This document shows, piece after piece, positions 16,293 through 24,236 of a stretch of DNA of 64,000 nucleotides (its first letter is position 1; each line of letters begins with the position of its first letter). Source of the stretch: UBA5314 sp040217815 (GTDB taxonomy: Bacteria; Bacillota; Syntrophomonadia; Syntrophomonadales; Syntrophomonadaceae). The notes under the pieces were generated by a model, which did not search any database, was not told the origin of the DNA, and saw nothing but the letters and a program-made list of their open reading frames with translations. Both the position numbers and the translations under genes were made by a program. The DNA lies in NCBI GenBank assembly GCA_040217815.1, contig JBEHWI010000006.1, positions 39,745 through 103,744 on the forward strand, given 5' to 3'.

Positions 16293-17339
16293 CTAGTTCG
16301 GTTTAATCAATACCAGCTTTTTGCCGTACCATCTAATCTGGTAGCCCATGGCTGAAGCCAGTGAGCGAACCGGAGCCATCAGAAGACGTTTTTCATTTTC
16401 AAATGCGGGGTGTTCCATGACCTCCTCCACACCATCCACCAACATGGACGCAGCTCCAGCCGAGATTTCAATGCGGGAGGCCGGCCGGGCCACAGCCATA
16501 TCCACAGCGGTCCAGGCTTCAAACACCTGCCACCCTCCTCCATTTTTGGCTTCAAGCCACCCGTAGGGAAGATAGGCATAACCGTCCTGACCCCAGGAGG
16601 CGCCCCATGAATTGCGCAGGATTAAGGCATCTTTTTCCGGCAGATCACCGACGATTCCCACCGCATGTCCTCCGCGAGGAAGTCCCTGGGGAAGCGGCAG
16701 CATCCCCTGTTCATCGGGGATAAAATTTTCGCTCACCATCAAAGCCAACACTAGGGGGCCCTGCTGCTGAAGGGCTTGACGAATTGCCGGAAGGGCCTGG
16801 TTTCTATCCCGATCGGCATAGCCGCATAAGCTGGCGTAAGACTGAATCTTAAAAGCCTGGGCCGCCGCCAGGGCGGGATCTGGAATTTGAGGCGTATGGG
16901 GAGCTGGAAGATCGGTTAAAAGGTGGTAGGGCATTATTTCTTCACCGCAAACGCCATTATTTTTCAGAACCTTCAGGGCTGCTCTTGGTGTGGTCCCTTC
17001 TTCGGTCGGCATGCCGTCAATCTGTTTGCACATGCTGTACAAGAAAGCAGCAGATAGGCCTGCGGGTGGATAGTCGCCCTGAGCAATCTCTTCATAGGCT
17101 TTCAGCGTCCAGGTAGATGCGCAGGCTACACAGGACCCTCGCTCTCCCTGGTCAAAAACCGGTGGAAGTTTAGATCGATAATCAATGGCGATCGGCTCCG
17201 CCATTGACGCCCCCATTAAACGCAGGTACTGGTAATCTCTGGAGTCTTCCGGAGAGGGTAAACAAAGCAGCGGATAGCCCTCATGATAGTTCTCCAGAGT
17301 TTCCATGAAACGGCGCAGTTGATAGTATTCACCGGGCAT
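16293..17339 (-). CDS. Papain-family (C1A) cysteine peptidase with C-terminal copper-amine-oxidase-N-like domain
   Basis: A 348-residue protein. The papain-like triad region is intact: Gln64 and Cys70 (FDQGERGSCVACAS), His225 (RGGHAVGIVGD) and Asn243 (LRNSWGASWGQDG). The C-terminal 60 residues (SMLVDGVEEVM, RLLMAPVRSLASAMGYQIRWYGKKLVLI) resemble half of the copper amine oxidase N-terminal domain that many Clostridia attach to secreted proteins. No signal peptide is present, which is odd for such a domain. ATG at 17339 is chosen, with GGAGG seven bases upstream. The substrate is unknown. Confidence 0.8.
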   Translation of the reverse strand: MPGEYYQLRRFMETLENYHEGYPLLCLPSPEDSRDYQYLRLMGASMAEPIAIDYRSKLPPVFDQGERGSCVACASTWTLKAYEEIAQGDYPPAGLSAAFLYSMCKQIDGMPTEEGTTPRAALKVLKNNGVCGEEIMPYHLLTDLPAPHTPQIPDPALAAAQAFKIQSYASLCGYADRDRNQALPAIRQALQQQGPLVLALMVSENFIPDEQGMLPLPQGLPRGGHAVGIVGDLPEKDALILRNSWGASWGQDGYAYLPYGWLEAKNGGGWQVFEAWTAVDMAVARPASRIEISAGAASMLVDGVEEVMEHPAFENEKRLLMAPVRSLASAMGYQIRWYGKKLVLIKPN

Positions 17340-17529
17340 AAAATCGCCTCCTGCTATTTTGTTTCTGATGGTCAGGCCCAAGCTGAATCTGGCCCATCGA
17401 TACAATTCAGGTATATTCCCATGGGGCCATGTAAATGCCTGAAGTGGCATCAACCGTGCCGGAGTTATTTACTTTTTAAGAAACTGAAGGAAAATTGAGA
17501 AGAGTTCGATTTCAAGGAAGGTAATGTGA

Positions 17530-18267
17530 TCAGCTTTTGGGAGCAGGCAGGGTTTTTTTCACCCGCTGCCCATTTTGGTCGACTTCCGAATAACCAATAA
17601 TACCATTGTGGTCCCAGTATTCAACGAAATACAATCCGAAAGCAAACGGGGACTTCAGCAAGACTCTGGAATCTTTGGAACCCACCGTATACATCCGGAT
17701 GGTTATAATATTGTTATTTTTATCTTTCTCCAGGTTGGCCGCTGCCAGTCGGTTGCCGTCCGGACTCCATACCGGCAGTAAAGTGCTGCTGATGGGAGGT
17801 GCCTGCACGGCCAGCGTATCGGTCCGGATTATTTTACTGGTGGTTCCCTCCCCGGACTTTTCACTTAAAAGCACAAAGTTATTATTGGGAGACCAGAACA
17901 TCCCCTGGGTATTTGAACTGTAATCTCCCAGAACCCTTTCCTTGCTTTCTCCCGCCTTCTTAATAAATATTTTGCTTATTGCGCCATTTTTGCGTACATA
18001 AACGGCGCTTATCCCATTGGGAGCCCATGTTATCTGGGATACCGATTTATCTTCATGCAATTCCTTTTCCAGGGCCTGCTTGGCCGGACTCCACTGCATG
18101 GGTAAAAGCTCCCGGTTAAGCTCTGCGGCTTGGGCAGCCTGATTTTTTCTCATTATATTTTCGCATTGGACTTTAAAGTAATAGCGAAGGCTCCCTCCCA
18201 TAAGGGCAACCGGCAGAATAGCCACCAGCAGCCAGATAAGGAGTGTTCGCCGGTAAATACAGATCAT
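17530..18267 (-). CDS. Membrane-anchored TolB/PD40-type beta-propeller protein
   Basis: A 245-residue protein with an N-terminal signal anchor (LLIWLLVAILPVALMGGSL) and about four beta-propeller units of the TolB/WD40-like PD40 kind: ITWAPNGISAVYV, MFWSPNNNFVLLSE, PVWSPDGNRLAAAN, VEYWDHNGIIGYSE. This is fewer than a closed propeller needs, so it may be partial or form dimers. It is extracellular by topology, with function unknown. The start is ATG at 18267, with AAGGAG upstream. Confidence 0.65.
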   Translation of the reverse strand: MICIYRRTLLIWLLVAILPVALMGGSLRYYFKVQCENIMRKNQAAQAAELNRELLPMQWSPAKQALEKELHEDKSVSQITWAPNGISAVYVRKNGAISKIFIKKAGESKERVLGDYSSNTQGMFWSPNNNFVLLSEKSGEGTTSKIIRTDTLAVQAPPISSTLLPVWSPDGNRLAAANLEKDKNNNIITIRMYTVGSKDSRVLLKSPFAFGLYFVEYWDHNGIIGYSEVDQNGQRVKKTLPAPKS

Positions 18268-18423
18268 AGGGTTCTCCTTGCAATGGATGATCAGATAGTA
18301 TATTTATTATAGCCCGCTAAAAAATGAAAAAAGTAGTTATTTATGTGTAGTCATAAAGTGGCATAATGATCTATTCTTGATTAACTATACAAAATTAAAA
18401 TGACAGGGAGAAGAAACCCCTTT

Positions 18424-18945
18424 ATGAAATCTTCGTACCGCAAACCCCGGCCGGTAATCAAGCTTCCCCGCACCACCCTGGACAATTACCTGGAAACGGT
18501 AAGCGTTCTGGGGCTTTTCGCCATGGTATACCTGCTGGCCAGGTACTGGACTGGACTCCCCTCCATAGTACCCACTCATTTCGGAGCTGCCGGCCAGCCC
18601 GACGGTTGGGGCAGTAAGACCAGTCTTTTTGTCAACCTGGGCCTGGGCTTGTTTTTTTACCTGGGATTAACCGTTCTATATAGATTTCCTCATATCTACA
18701 ACTATTTATATACCATAAACGAGGCCAATGCCCAAGTCCAATACCGGTTGGCGCGCAGCCTGGTAAGCGGGCTCAAAGCCGGCGTTATCCTCATATTCAC
18801 CTATGGCGAATGGGCTACTATTCAGACCGCTTTAGGGCAAAGTACCGGGTTGGGGCCCTGGTTTGTGTTTATAGTTATGGTTTTCTCCTTGGGCCCTATT
18901 CTATTTTACCTCTATAAATCGTATCAAGCTGAACACCAGGCTTGA
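18424..18945 (+). CDS. DUF1648 membrane protein
   Basis: About 173 residues with a DUF1648 segment: IVPTHFGAAGQPDGWGSKTSLF, preceded by a membrane helix and followed by two or three more. DUF1648 occurs in SdpI-like immunity proteins and in many small Firmicutes membrane proteins. The SdpI C-terminal signature is lacking here. ATG at 18424 is preferred because GGGAG lies upstream (spacing slightly long, 13 bases); ATG at 18400 has no ribosome site, though it remains possible. A second DUF1648 protein, a full SdpI relative, is at 61420. Confidence 0.65.
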   Translation: MKSSYRKPRPVIKLPRTTLDNYLETVSVLGLFAMVYLLARYWTGLPSIVPTHFGAAGQPDGWGSKTSLFVNLGLGLFFYLGLTVLYRFPHIYNYLYTINEANAQVQYRLARSLVSGLKAGVILIFTYGEWATIQTALGQSTGLGPWFVFIVMVFSLGPILFYLYKSYQAEHQA

Positions 18946-18979
18946 TTACGGGAAGCATTACATAAGGGGGGTATGACCG

Positions 18980-19798
18980 ATGGCAAGCTTCCATTTCCAC
19001 TCGAGCGTGAAAGTAGACCGCATCTCCGAGCAAGAACTCAAAGCTGAGTGCGTAGTTCTCAGCACTAACAGGGAATCCCGGGGATGGCTCATTACCGACG
19101 TTCAGGGTTTGAAGATCAGCCAGGCGGGATGGGCCGATTATCGCAAAGCCGGGGGCAGCGCCCGTTCCGGAAACATCCCGAAACTGATAGGGGTTGAAGC
19201 TTTCCTGGATGCCGGCCCTCATTTAAAAAGAGCTCTGCCCTCCAGGGAACAGGAGCCCATCCGCGATCTCATTTCGGAATGCATCCGCGGCCTGGTTCAG
19301 GCTGAAACCTTTTTCTTTAGAGAACGCGGTTACTTAAGCGCTGCCCAGTATGACAGCTACTGGGAAGAAATGTACCTCAATGGCTGTTATTACTACAGCC
19401 ATCTGGACGAGGTGGAAAAGCCCTGGCTGGACTACGTCGGCTATACGCAGCGTTCCGCAAATCTGTTTAACCGGGTTCATTCATTGGTAATCCACCGGGA
19501 GCCAAATGGCTGCTACAGCTTGAACGCTTCTTTTATTGATTCTTTCCATGAACTGGGCGTCCGCCTGGGGATGGATACCGACGGAATTATTCTGCTTTCC
19601 GAGGCCTCCTACAACCGGGCGCCAGATAAAATATGCTGGTACAACACCCGCCACCTGAAAAAGCTTCTCGGTCTTCGCCTGTTAGATTTAAGCAAAAAAG
19701 ATCTGGCCTCCCTGGCCGGAGGGGCCCAAGGGTGCAATCACCTGGTAGACATCCTGTACGACGCCTGCCGAGCCATGGCGGAATTTCTAGCACTATGA
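18980..19798 (+). CDS. DUF2889-like protein
   Basis: A 272-residue soluble protein. The C-terminal GGAQGCNHLVDILYDACRA resembles the GCtHL motif of DUF2889, and the N-terminal SVKVDRISEQELKAECVV fits the family start. The middle, about residues 85-180, is Tyr- and acid-rich and not recognised. Function unknown. The start is ATG at 18980, with AAGGGGGG upstream. It ends nine bases from the stop of a convergent radical SAM/SPASM gene and follows the DUF1648 gene by 34 bp. Confidence 0.55.
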   Translation: MASFHFHSSVKVDRISEQELKAECVVLSTNRESRGWLITDVQGLKISQAGWADYRKAGGSARSGNIPKLIGVEAFLDAGPHLKRALPSREQEPIRDLISECIRGLVQAETFFFRERGYLSAAQYDSYWEEMYLNGCYYYSHLDEVEKPWLDYVGYTQRSANLFNRVHSLVIHREPNGCYSLNASFIDSFHELGVRLGMDTDGIILLSEASYNRAPDKICWYNTRHLKKLLGLRLLDLSKKDLASLAGGAQGCNHLVDILYDACRAMAEFLAL

Positions 19799-19807
19799 AG
19801 CAGGCCA

Positions 19808-20836
19808 TTACTTCCAAAGGTGCTTGAACCAGCCCGGCTTAACCAGCATGGCCGGCAGGGAAGTCCCGTTTTCCCTGGGCAACTGCGATCTGGCAATGGA
19901 ATCGGCAATCCAGCAGCCCGGGTCGGGCTCAAACGGACTGCCCTTCAGGGCGTAGGCCAGACAGCGCAGGCCTCCGTCGCAGATTTCCCGGTACAAACAG
20001 GAAGCGCAGGGGGCGCAGCTTCTCTGGCGCAATTCTTCAAAGCAGGAGCCCTGGTATATATCTTCCAGGCTGGTTTCATGAAGGTTTCCGGCCACTATGG
20101 GCAGACGCCGGCAGGGCAGAACTTCTCCGCCTGGCAGGATAGCCAGCAGGTTTCGGCCCGCTTGACAGCGGTAAGGTTGACCACCAGCCAGGAACTGTAG
20201 CGCCCGATCCAGGGCTACCCGGTTTTTATTCATCATCATAAACAGATCTCTGGTTTCCATAGAGCTGAGGCTGCCCAGATCAGCGCCGGCTCCAGCCGGT
20301 ATGAGGCGGTCCACCCAAACTTTGTCTACCTTAAGTTTGCGGCCCAGGCGGACTACATATGGCAAATCTTTATAGTTTTCACGGTGGGCGGTAAAGGAAA
20401 TCAAAACCCGCAGACCGGCTTCAACCAAATTTGCAATGCCTTCCACGGCCCGGGCGAATGTGCCCGGGCCGCGTATATTATCGTGGGTTTTCTCCCGTCC
20501 TTCAATGCTTACCTGAATAAAGCGGGGCTTCAATTGGGTCAGGCGCCCGGCCGTCCCCCGGTCAATCAGGGTGCCGTTACTCAACACTGCGAAACGACAG
20601 TTCAATTCTTCCAGCAGGGTGTAAAAGCCGGGATGTAATAAAGGCTCACCCCCGGTTATGGTAAGCATGCCTGGGCGATGCTCCAGAAATAACTCCACCT
20701 GCCGCCTTACCTCATCCAGTTCAACGGCCGTCGCCTCAGCCCGGCTATCTTCCTGATAGCAGTGCCGACAGCGGCAATTGCATCGTTCGGTGATATGCCA
20801 TTGGATGGTAAATCTGGGTTCCTCCACATCCGCCAC
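19808..20836 (-). CDS. Radical SAM / SPASM-domain protein
   Basis: A 342-residue radical SAM enzyme. The 4Fe-4S motif C-x3-C-x2-C is at Cys19, Cys23 and Cys26 (ERCNCRCRHC), followed by TITGGEPLLHPG. The C-terminal SPASM domain has several Cys (PCRRLPI, RSCAPCASCLYREICDGGLRC) that would hold extra clusters. SPASM enzymes often modify peptides or heme precursors. No short peptide substrate was recognised beside it. The start is GTG at 20836, with GGGAGG upstream at ten bases. It converges tightly on the DUF2889-like gene. Confidence 0.85.
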   Translation of the reverse strand: MADVEEPRFTIQWHITERCNCRCRHCYQEDSRAEATAVELDEVRRQVELFLEHRPGMLTITGGEPLLHPGFYTLLEELNCRFAVLSNGTLIDRGTAGRLTQLKPRFIQVSIEGREKTHDNIRGPGTFARAVEGIANLVEAGLRVLISFTAHRENYKDLPYVVRLGRKLKVDKVWVDRLIPAGAGADLGSLSSMETRDLFMMMNKNRVALDRALQFLAGGQPYRCQAGRNLLAILPGGEVLPCRRLPIVAGNLHETSLEDIYQGSCFEELRQRSCAPCASCLYREICDGGLRCLAYALKGSPFEPDPGCWIADSIARSQLPRENGTSLPAMLVKPGWFKHLWK

Positions 20837-21118
20837 AGCCCGGGCACCTCCCTTAGCAACCCATACCTAAAGCTTCCTGACTAATATTTCGGTTTGCTCC
20901 GATAAAAACCTCCCCAGGGCATTATATCAAGCATCAGATTTTACGCTGCATGTAGATATATCGGGTTAATAACCCATCAGAATCACCTTTTGAAATGACT
21001 GTCTGAAACCGAAAAATATGATAAATTCATCTATCGGTAATTCTCGGGAATTGTGCTACATATCCATGTAAAAACCTTCAGTCCGGGTGGGCTGAACAAC
21101 AAGGAGTTGGGGAGTTCA

Positions 21119-22798
21119 ATGGAAGATTTGACCTGGCAGTGGTGCAATCCCCTGCCCCAGGGAAATACGCTTCGGGCCGCAGCTTATGGCTGCAACCTTT
21201 TCGTTGCCGTTGGCCAGCATGGAACCATACTGAGCTCCGACAACGCCAGTGAGTGGACCGACCGCTCCGGGATATATGAAGATTACCTGCTTGGTATAAC
21301 TTTTGCCGCCGGTCAATTTGTGGCTGTGGGATCAAATGGTCGCATTATAAGCTCACTCGATGGTGCGGAGTGGATCGCCCGTGAATCTGGTACCGTGCAC
21401 TGGATCAATTCGGTTGCCTATGGCAATGGCCATTTTGTCGCGGTGGGACAGGGCGGCATAACTCTACAATCGGAAGACGGAGTGCATTGGAACAGCGGCT
21501 ATCTGGGCCCCTATTGGCTGAATGGCCTGGTTTTTAATGAAGGAGTTTTTGTGGCTATCGGCAACAGCAACGTCATATTCACATCTAGCAACGGTATAGA
21601 TTGGGTGAATCGAGGTGAACCAACGTCCGCCCGGCTTAATTCGATTGCCTATGGAAACGGCCTTTTCGTGGCGGTGGGAGCCAATGGCACCATCATAACA
21701 TCAGCGGACGGCGAGAACTGGCTCAATCGCGTTTCTCCCACCGGAGCCGATCTGCAAGCGGTGGCTTTTGGTGGTGGTCAGTTTGTGGCGGTCGGCAGCG
21801 GTGCACCCAAACCCGGAGTCTCTATAAAATCAGAGGACGGGATAAGCTGGGAGGGAGGCCCCTGGTCGGACCTGCAGTACGCCAAAGGCCTGACCTGGGG
21901 AGGCAGCTTCTTTCTGGCCGTAGGTCAGGGAGGCATCATATTAATTTCTCCGGAAGGTAATTCATGGACCAGACAAACCCGGGGCGTTTACGAAAACCTG
22001 AAGGACGTGGTATTCGGCAATAGCAGTTTCATTGCCGTGGGCGCTGCAGGCACTATCTTGAAGTCCAGAGAAGGCCAGGATTGGGAAGAAGTGCCTTCAG
22101 GCAGCGGTGAGAATCTTCAGGGTGTTTTGTACACCGTAGGCCTGTACCTGGTGGTAGGCGAAAACGGAACCATAATAACTTCACACGATGGTACCAGTTG
22201 GGTAGAACAGGAAGTTTCGATAAGTAATGATCTAAACGCGGCCGTTTATGGCAGTGGGGTATTTGTGGCGGTGGGCCAAAAGGGTGTGATTTTGAGCTCT
22301 GCTGACAGCGTCAACTGGGAGGTACAATATTCCGGAACCACCAATGCCCTGCTGGATGTAAGCTATGGAGCCGGGCTCTTTGTAGCAGTAGGCGATTTCG
22401 CAACAGTGCTCGTATCCAATGACGGTGCCAACTGGGAAAAGCAAAAGATTCCTGCTCTAGTCAATCTGATCGAAGGGATTGTATATTCCAGTGGGCAGTT
22501 TATTGCGGTTGGTGATTTTGGCCTGGTATTGACCTCGCGGGATGGCAAAAACTGGGAGGAGCATTCCCTGCCCGAGACTGTGGAATTAAAGGCACTTGCC
22601 GCCAACCACCTGGAAACCATCGCAGTAGGAGCCGATGGAGCCATCTACAGTTCACCGGACGGCTCCCAATGGACCGGAGAACCATCCGGAACTCAGAATA
22701 CTTTTTGTGGCGTGGCCTCCGGGCTTGGAAGTTTCGTAGCCTGTGGGGATTTTGGCACCATAATGCAATCAGAACCAAGGTCTAAAGAACACTCCTAG
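21119..22798 (+). CDS. Fourteen-repeat beta-propeller protein (BNR/Ycf48-like)
   Basis: 559 residues consisting almost wholly of fourteen repeats of about 39 residues with the core L-x-x-(A/V)-x-(Y/F)-G-x-G-x-F-V-A-V-G-x-x-G-x-I-x-x-S-x-D-G-x-x-W. Fourteen units fit two seven-bladed propellers in tandem. Similar repeats occur in Ycf48-like and BNR/sialidase-like proteins, but no catalytic residues were seen. ATG at 21119 is chosen, with GGGGAG and AAGGAG upstream; the GTG at 21053 has neither. No signal peptide is visible with this start. Likely a binding scaffold. Confidence 0.75.
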   Translation: MEDLTWQWCNPLPQGNTLRAAAYGCNLFVAVGQHGTILSSDNASEWTDRSGIYEDYLLGITFAAGQFVAVGSNGRIISSLDGAEWIARESGTVHWINSVAYGNGHFVAVGQGGITLQSEDGVHWNSGYLGPYWLNGLVFNEGVFVAIGNSNVIFTSSNGIDWVNRGEPTSARLNSIAYGNGLFVAVGANGTIITSADGENWLNRVSPTGADLQAVAFGGGQFVAVGSGAPKPGVSIKSEDGISWEGGPWSDLQYAKGLTWGGSFFLAVGQGGIILISPEGNSWTRQTRGVYENLKDVVFGNSSFIAVGAAGTILKSREGQDWEEVPSGSGENLQGVLYTVGLYLVVGENGTIITSHDGTSWVEQEVSISNDLNAAVYGSGVFVAVGQKGVILSSADSVNWEVQYSGTTNALLDVSYGAGLFVAVGDFATVLVSNDGANWEKQKIPALVNLIEGIVYSSGQFIAVGDFGLVLTSRDGKNWEEHSLPETVELKALAANHLETIAVGADGAIYSSPDGSQWTGEPSGTQNTFCGVASGLGSFVACGDFGTIMQSEPRSKEHS

Positions 22799-22812
22799 TG
22801 CTGGTGAAATAT

Positions 22813-24120
22813 CTAGGTAAGTTCGAAACCGGCTAAATGGCAAGCATACTCCATAGGGCGCCGGACCGCCAAACGGCGGGTATTCAAGCCCAGGCGAGCA
22901 AAAGAACGGCGGCCGGCTCTGGGATTGGCTTCTAAAAACCAGGGCCGTCCTTCGGCGTCGAGGACAAAATCCAGCCCCAGCTCACCGAGATTTTCCGTGG
23001 TGTGTTCCAGGGCTTTCGCTATCTGGAGGGCGGCACTCATCAGCGCCTGCTTGACCATAGATGTCCGGGCAACGTTATAGCCTTTTAAACGAAGTGCTTT
23101 TTCCAGGCTTTCAGCCCGCCCGCCAGTGTGCAAATTGGTGGTTATTTGGCCAGCCAGCCCCATCCTGACTGCCATACCGGTCAGCCTCCAGCAGCCCCGT
23201 CCATCCTTTTGGACCAGGACCCGGATGTCAAAATGGCTGCCGCTGCGGCCGGGTTTGATGCTCTTTTGGGCAATCAGCTTGCCGTACTTTTTGTCCATCC
23301 CATACATCCGGATGATCTTTGGCACGCTTCCAACATATCTTCCATGGGTTTCACCGGTTCTCTGAACCCGGTACCCAACCTCCCCTTTGCTTATCCGGTA
23401 AATTCCTTTTCCCAGATGCCCATCCAGGCTTTTTACATAGACATCATGGTGGGACTTTAATATTCGCTCCAGGGCTTCGCTTGAATCTAAAAGAATGGTT
23501 TCAGGTAGGCAGGTCAAGGCCGGGCTGCTTAGTTTCAGCATCTGGTAAACACGCCATTTCGAGCCCAAACTGGTGTTAAAAGAATTAACCCCCAGGGCAG
23601 CAAGGCCTTCTATTGCTTCAGTAGACTTGCCAGACCCGATCAGGCAGCGGTTGTATATTACATCAGGCAGGGGGAAGCGGGCCTTTTGCCATCCGCTGCT
23701 TCGCCCGGTATAGTATCCGATAATGCTCCGCCCTTCCCAATCAACACCGGACGGAGTAAAAATATACCCAAAGCCGTTTAGGCCCGCCAGGCTCTTCAGA
23801 AGGTGCCGGAAATAGCCCTCCTGTTCGCCGAAAAGAGGAGCGGACTTGGAGGGAACGGTTATGATTCCCACCAGGGGGCCAAGGCGAAGCACTCCATCCT
23901 GCTGTCTGACGTTCAATACGGCTCCCCTCGGCAGACCCAAACTGCTGGCCAGGGAACCACTGATAGCCACTCTGCCAGCACCTTTATTAACGCGTGTTTC
24001 AATCTGCTCTATGGGCATCTTCAATGATCTTCCGCCCAGGGCAATCTTAACGCCTTCCTCTTGAACAGGCTTCCGTTCAGGTTCGGACAAATGGTTCCTG
24101 GAACCGTCTTTGCTTTCCAT
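22813..24120 (-). CDS. Second YheC/YheD-family ATP-grasp protein
   Basis: A 435-residue paralogue of the protein at 2806-4119, with the same order of motifs: LGPLVGIITVPS, WRVYQMLKLS, YVKSLDGHLGKGIYRI, HFDIRVLVQKD, TTNLHTGGRAESLEKAL, GELGLDFVLDAEGRPWFLEA then NPRAGRRS. The N-terminal 45 residues differ and lack the CPVC pair. The ATP-grasp residues look intact. Likely spore-envelope related by family. The start is ATG at 24120, with AAGGCGG upstream. It converges on the propeller gene (14-bp gap). Confidence 0.8.
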   Translation of the reverse strand: MESKDGSRNHLSEPERKPVQEEGVKIALGGRSLKMPIEQIETRVNKGAGRVAISGSLASSLGLPRGAVLNVRQQDGVLRLGPLVGIITVPSKSAPLFGEQEGYFRHLLKSLAGLNGFGYIFTPSGVDWEGRSIIGYYTGRSSGWQKARFPLPDVIYNRCLIGSGKSTEAIEGLAALGVNSFNTSLGSKWRVYQMLKLSSPALTCLPETILLDSSEALERILKSHHDVYVKSLDGHLGKGIYRISKGEVGYRVQRTGETHGRYVGSVPKIIRMYGMDKKYGKLIAQKSIKPGRSGSHFDIRVLVQKDGRGCWRLTGMAVRMGLAGQITTNLHTGGRAESLEKALRLKGYNVARTSMVKQALMSAALQIAKALEHTTENLGELGLDFVLDAEGRPWFLEANPRAGRRSFARLGLNTRRLAVRRPMEYACHLAGFELT

Positions 24121-24236
24121 TCCAAGCCGCCTTTTTCCTTTATGAATATGCGGGTAAAAGGCGTAAGGTTAACCTTCAGCATTATTTATCGTTCATTAGT
24201 AACGAAGGCGTTTTCGTCCCGGGTCTTTTTCAGTGC

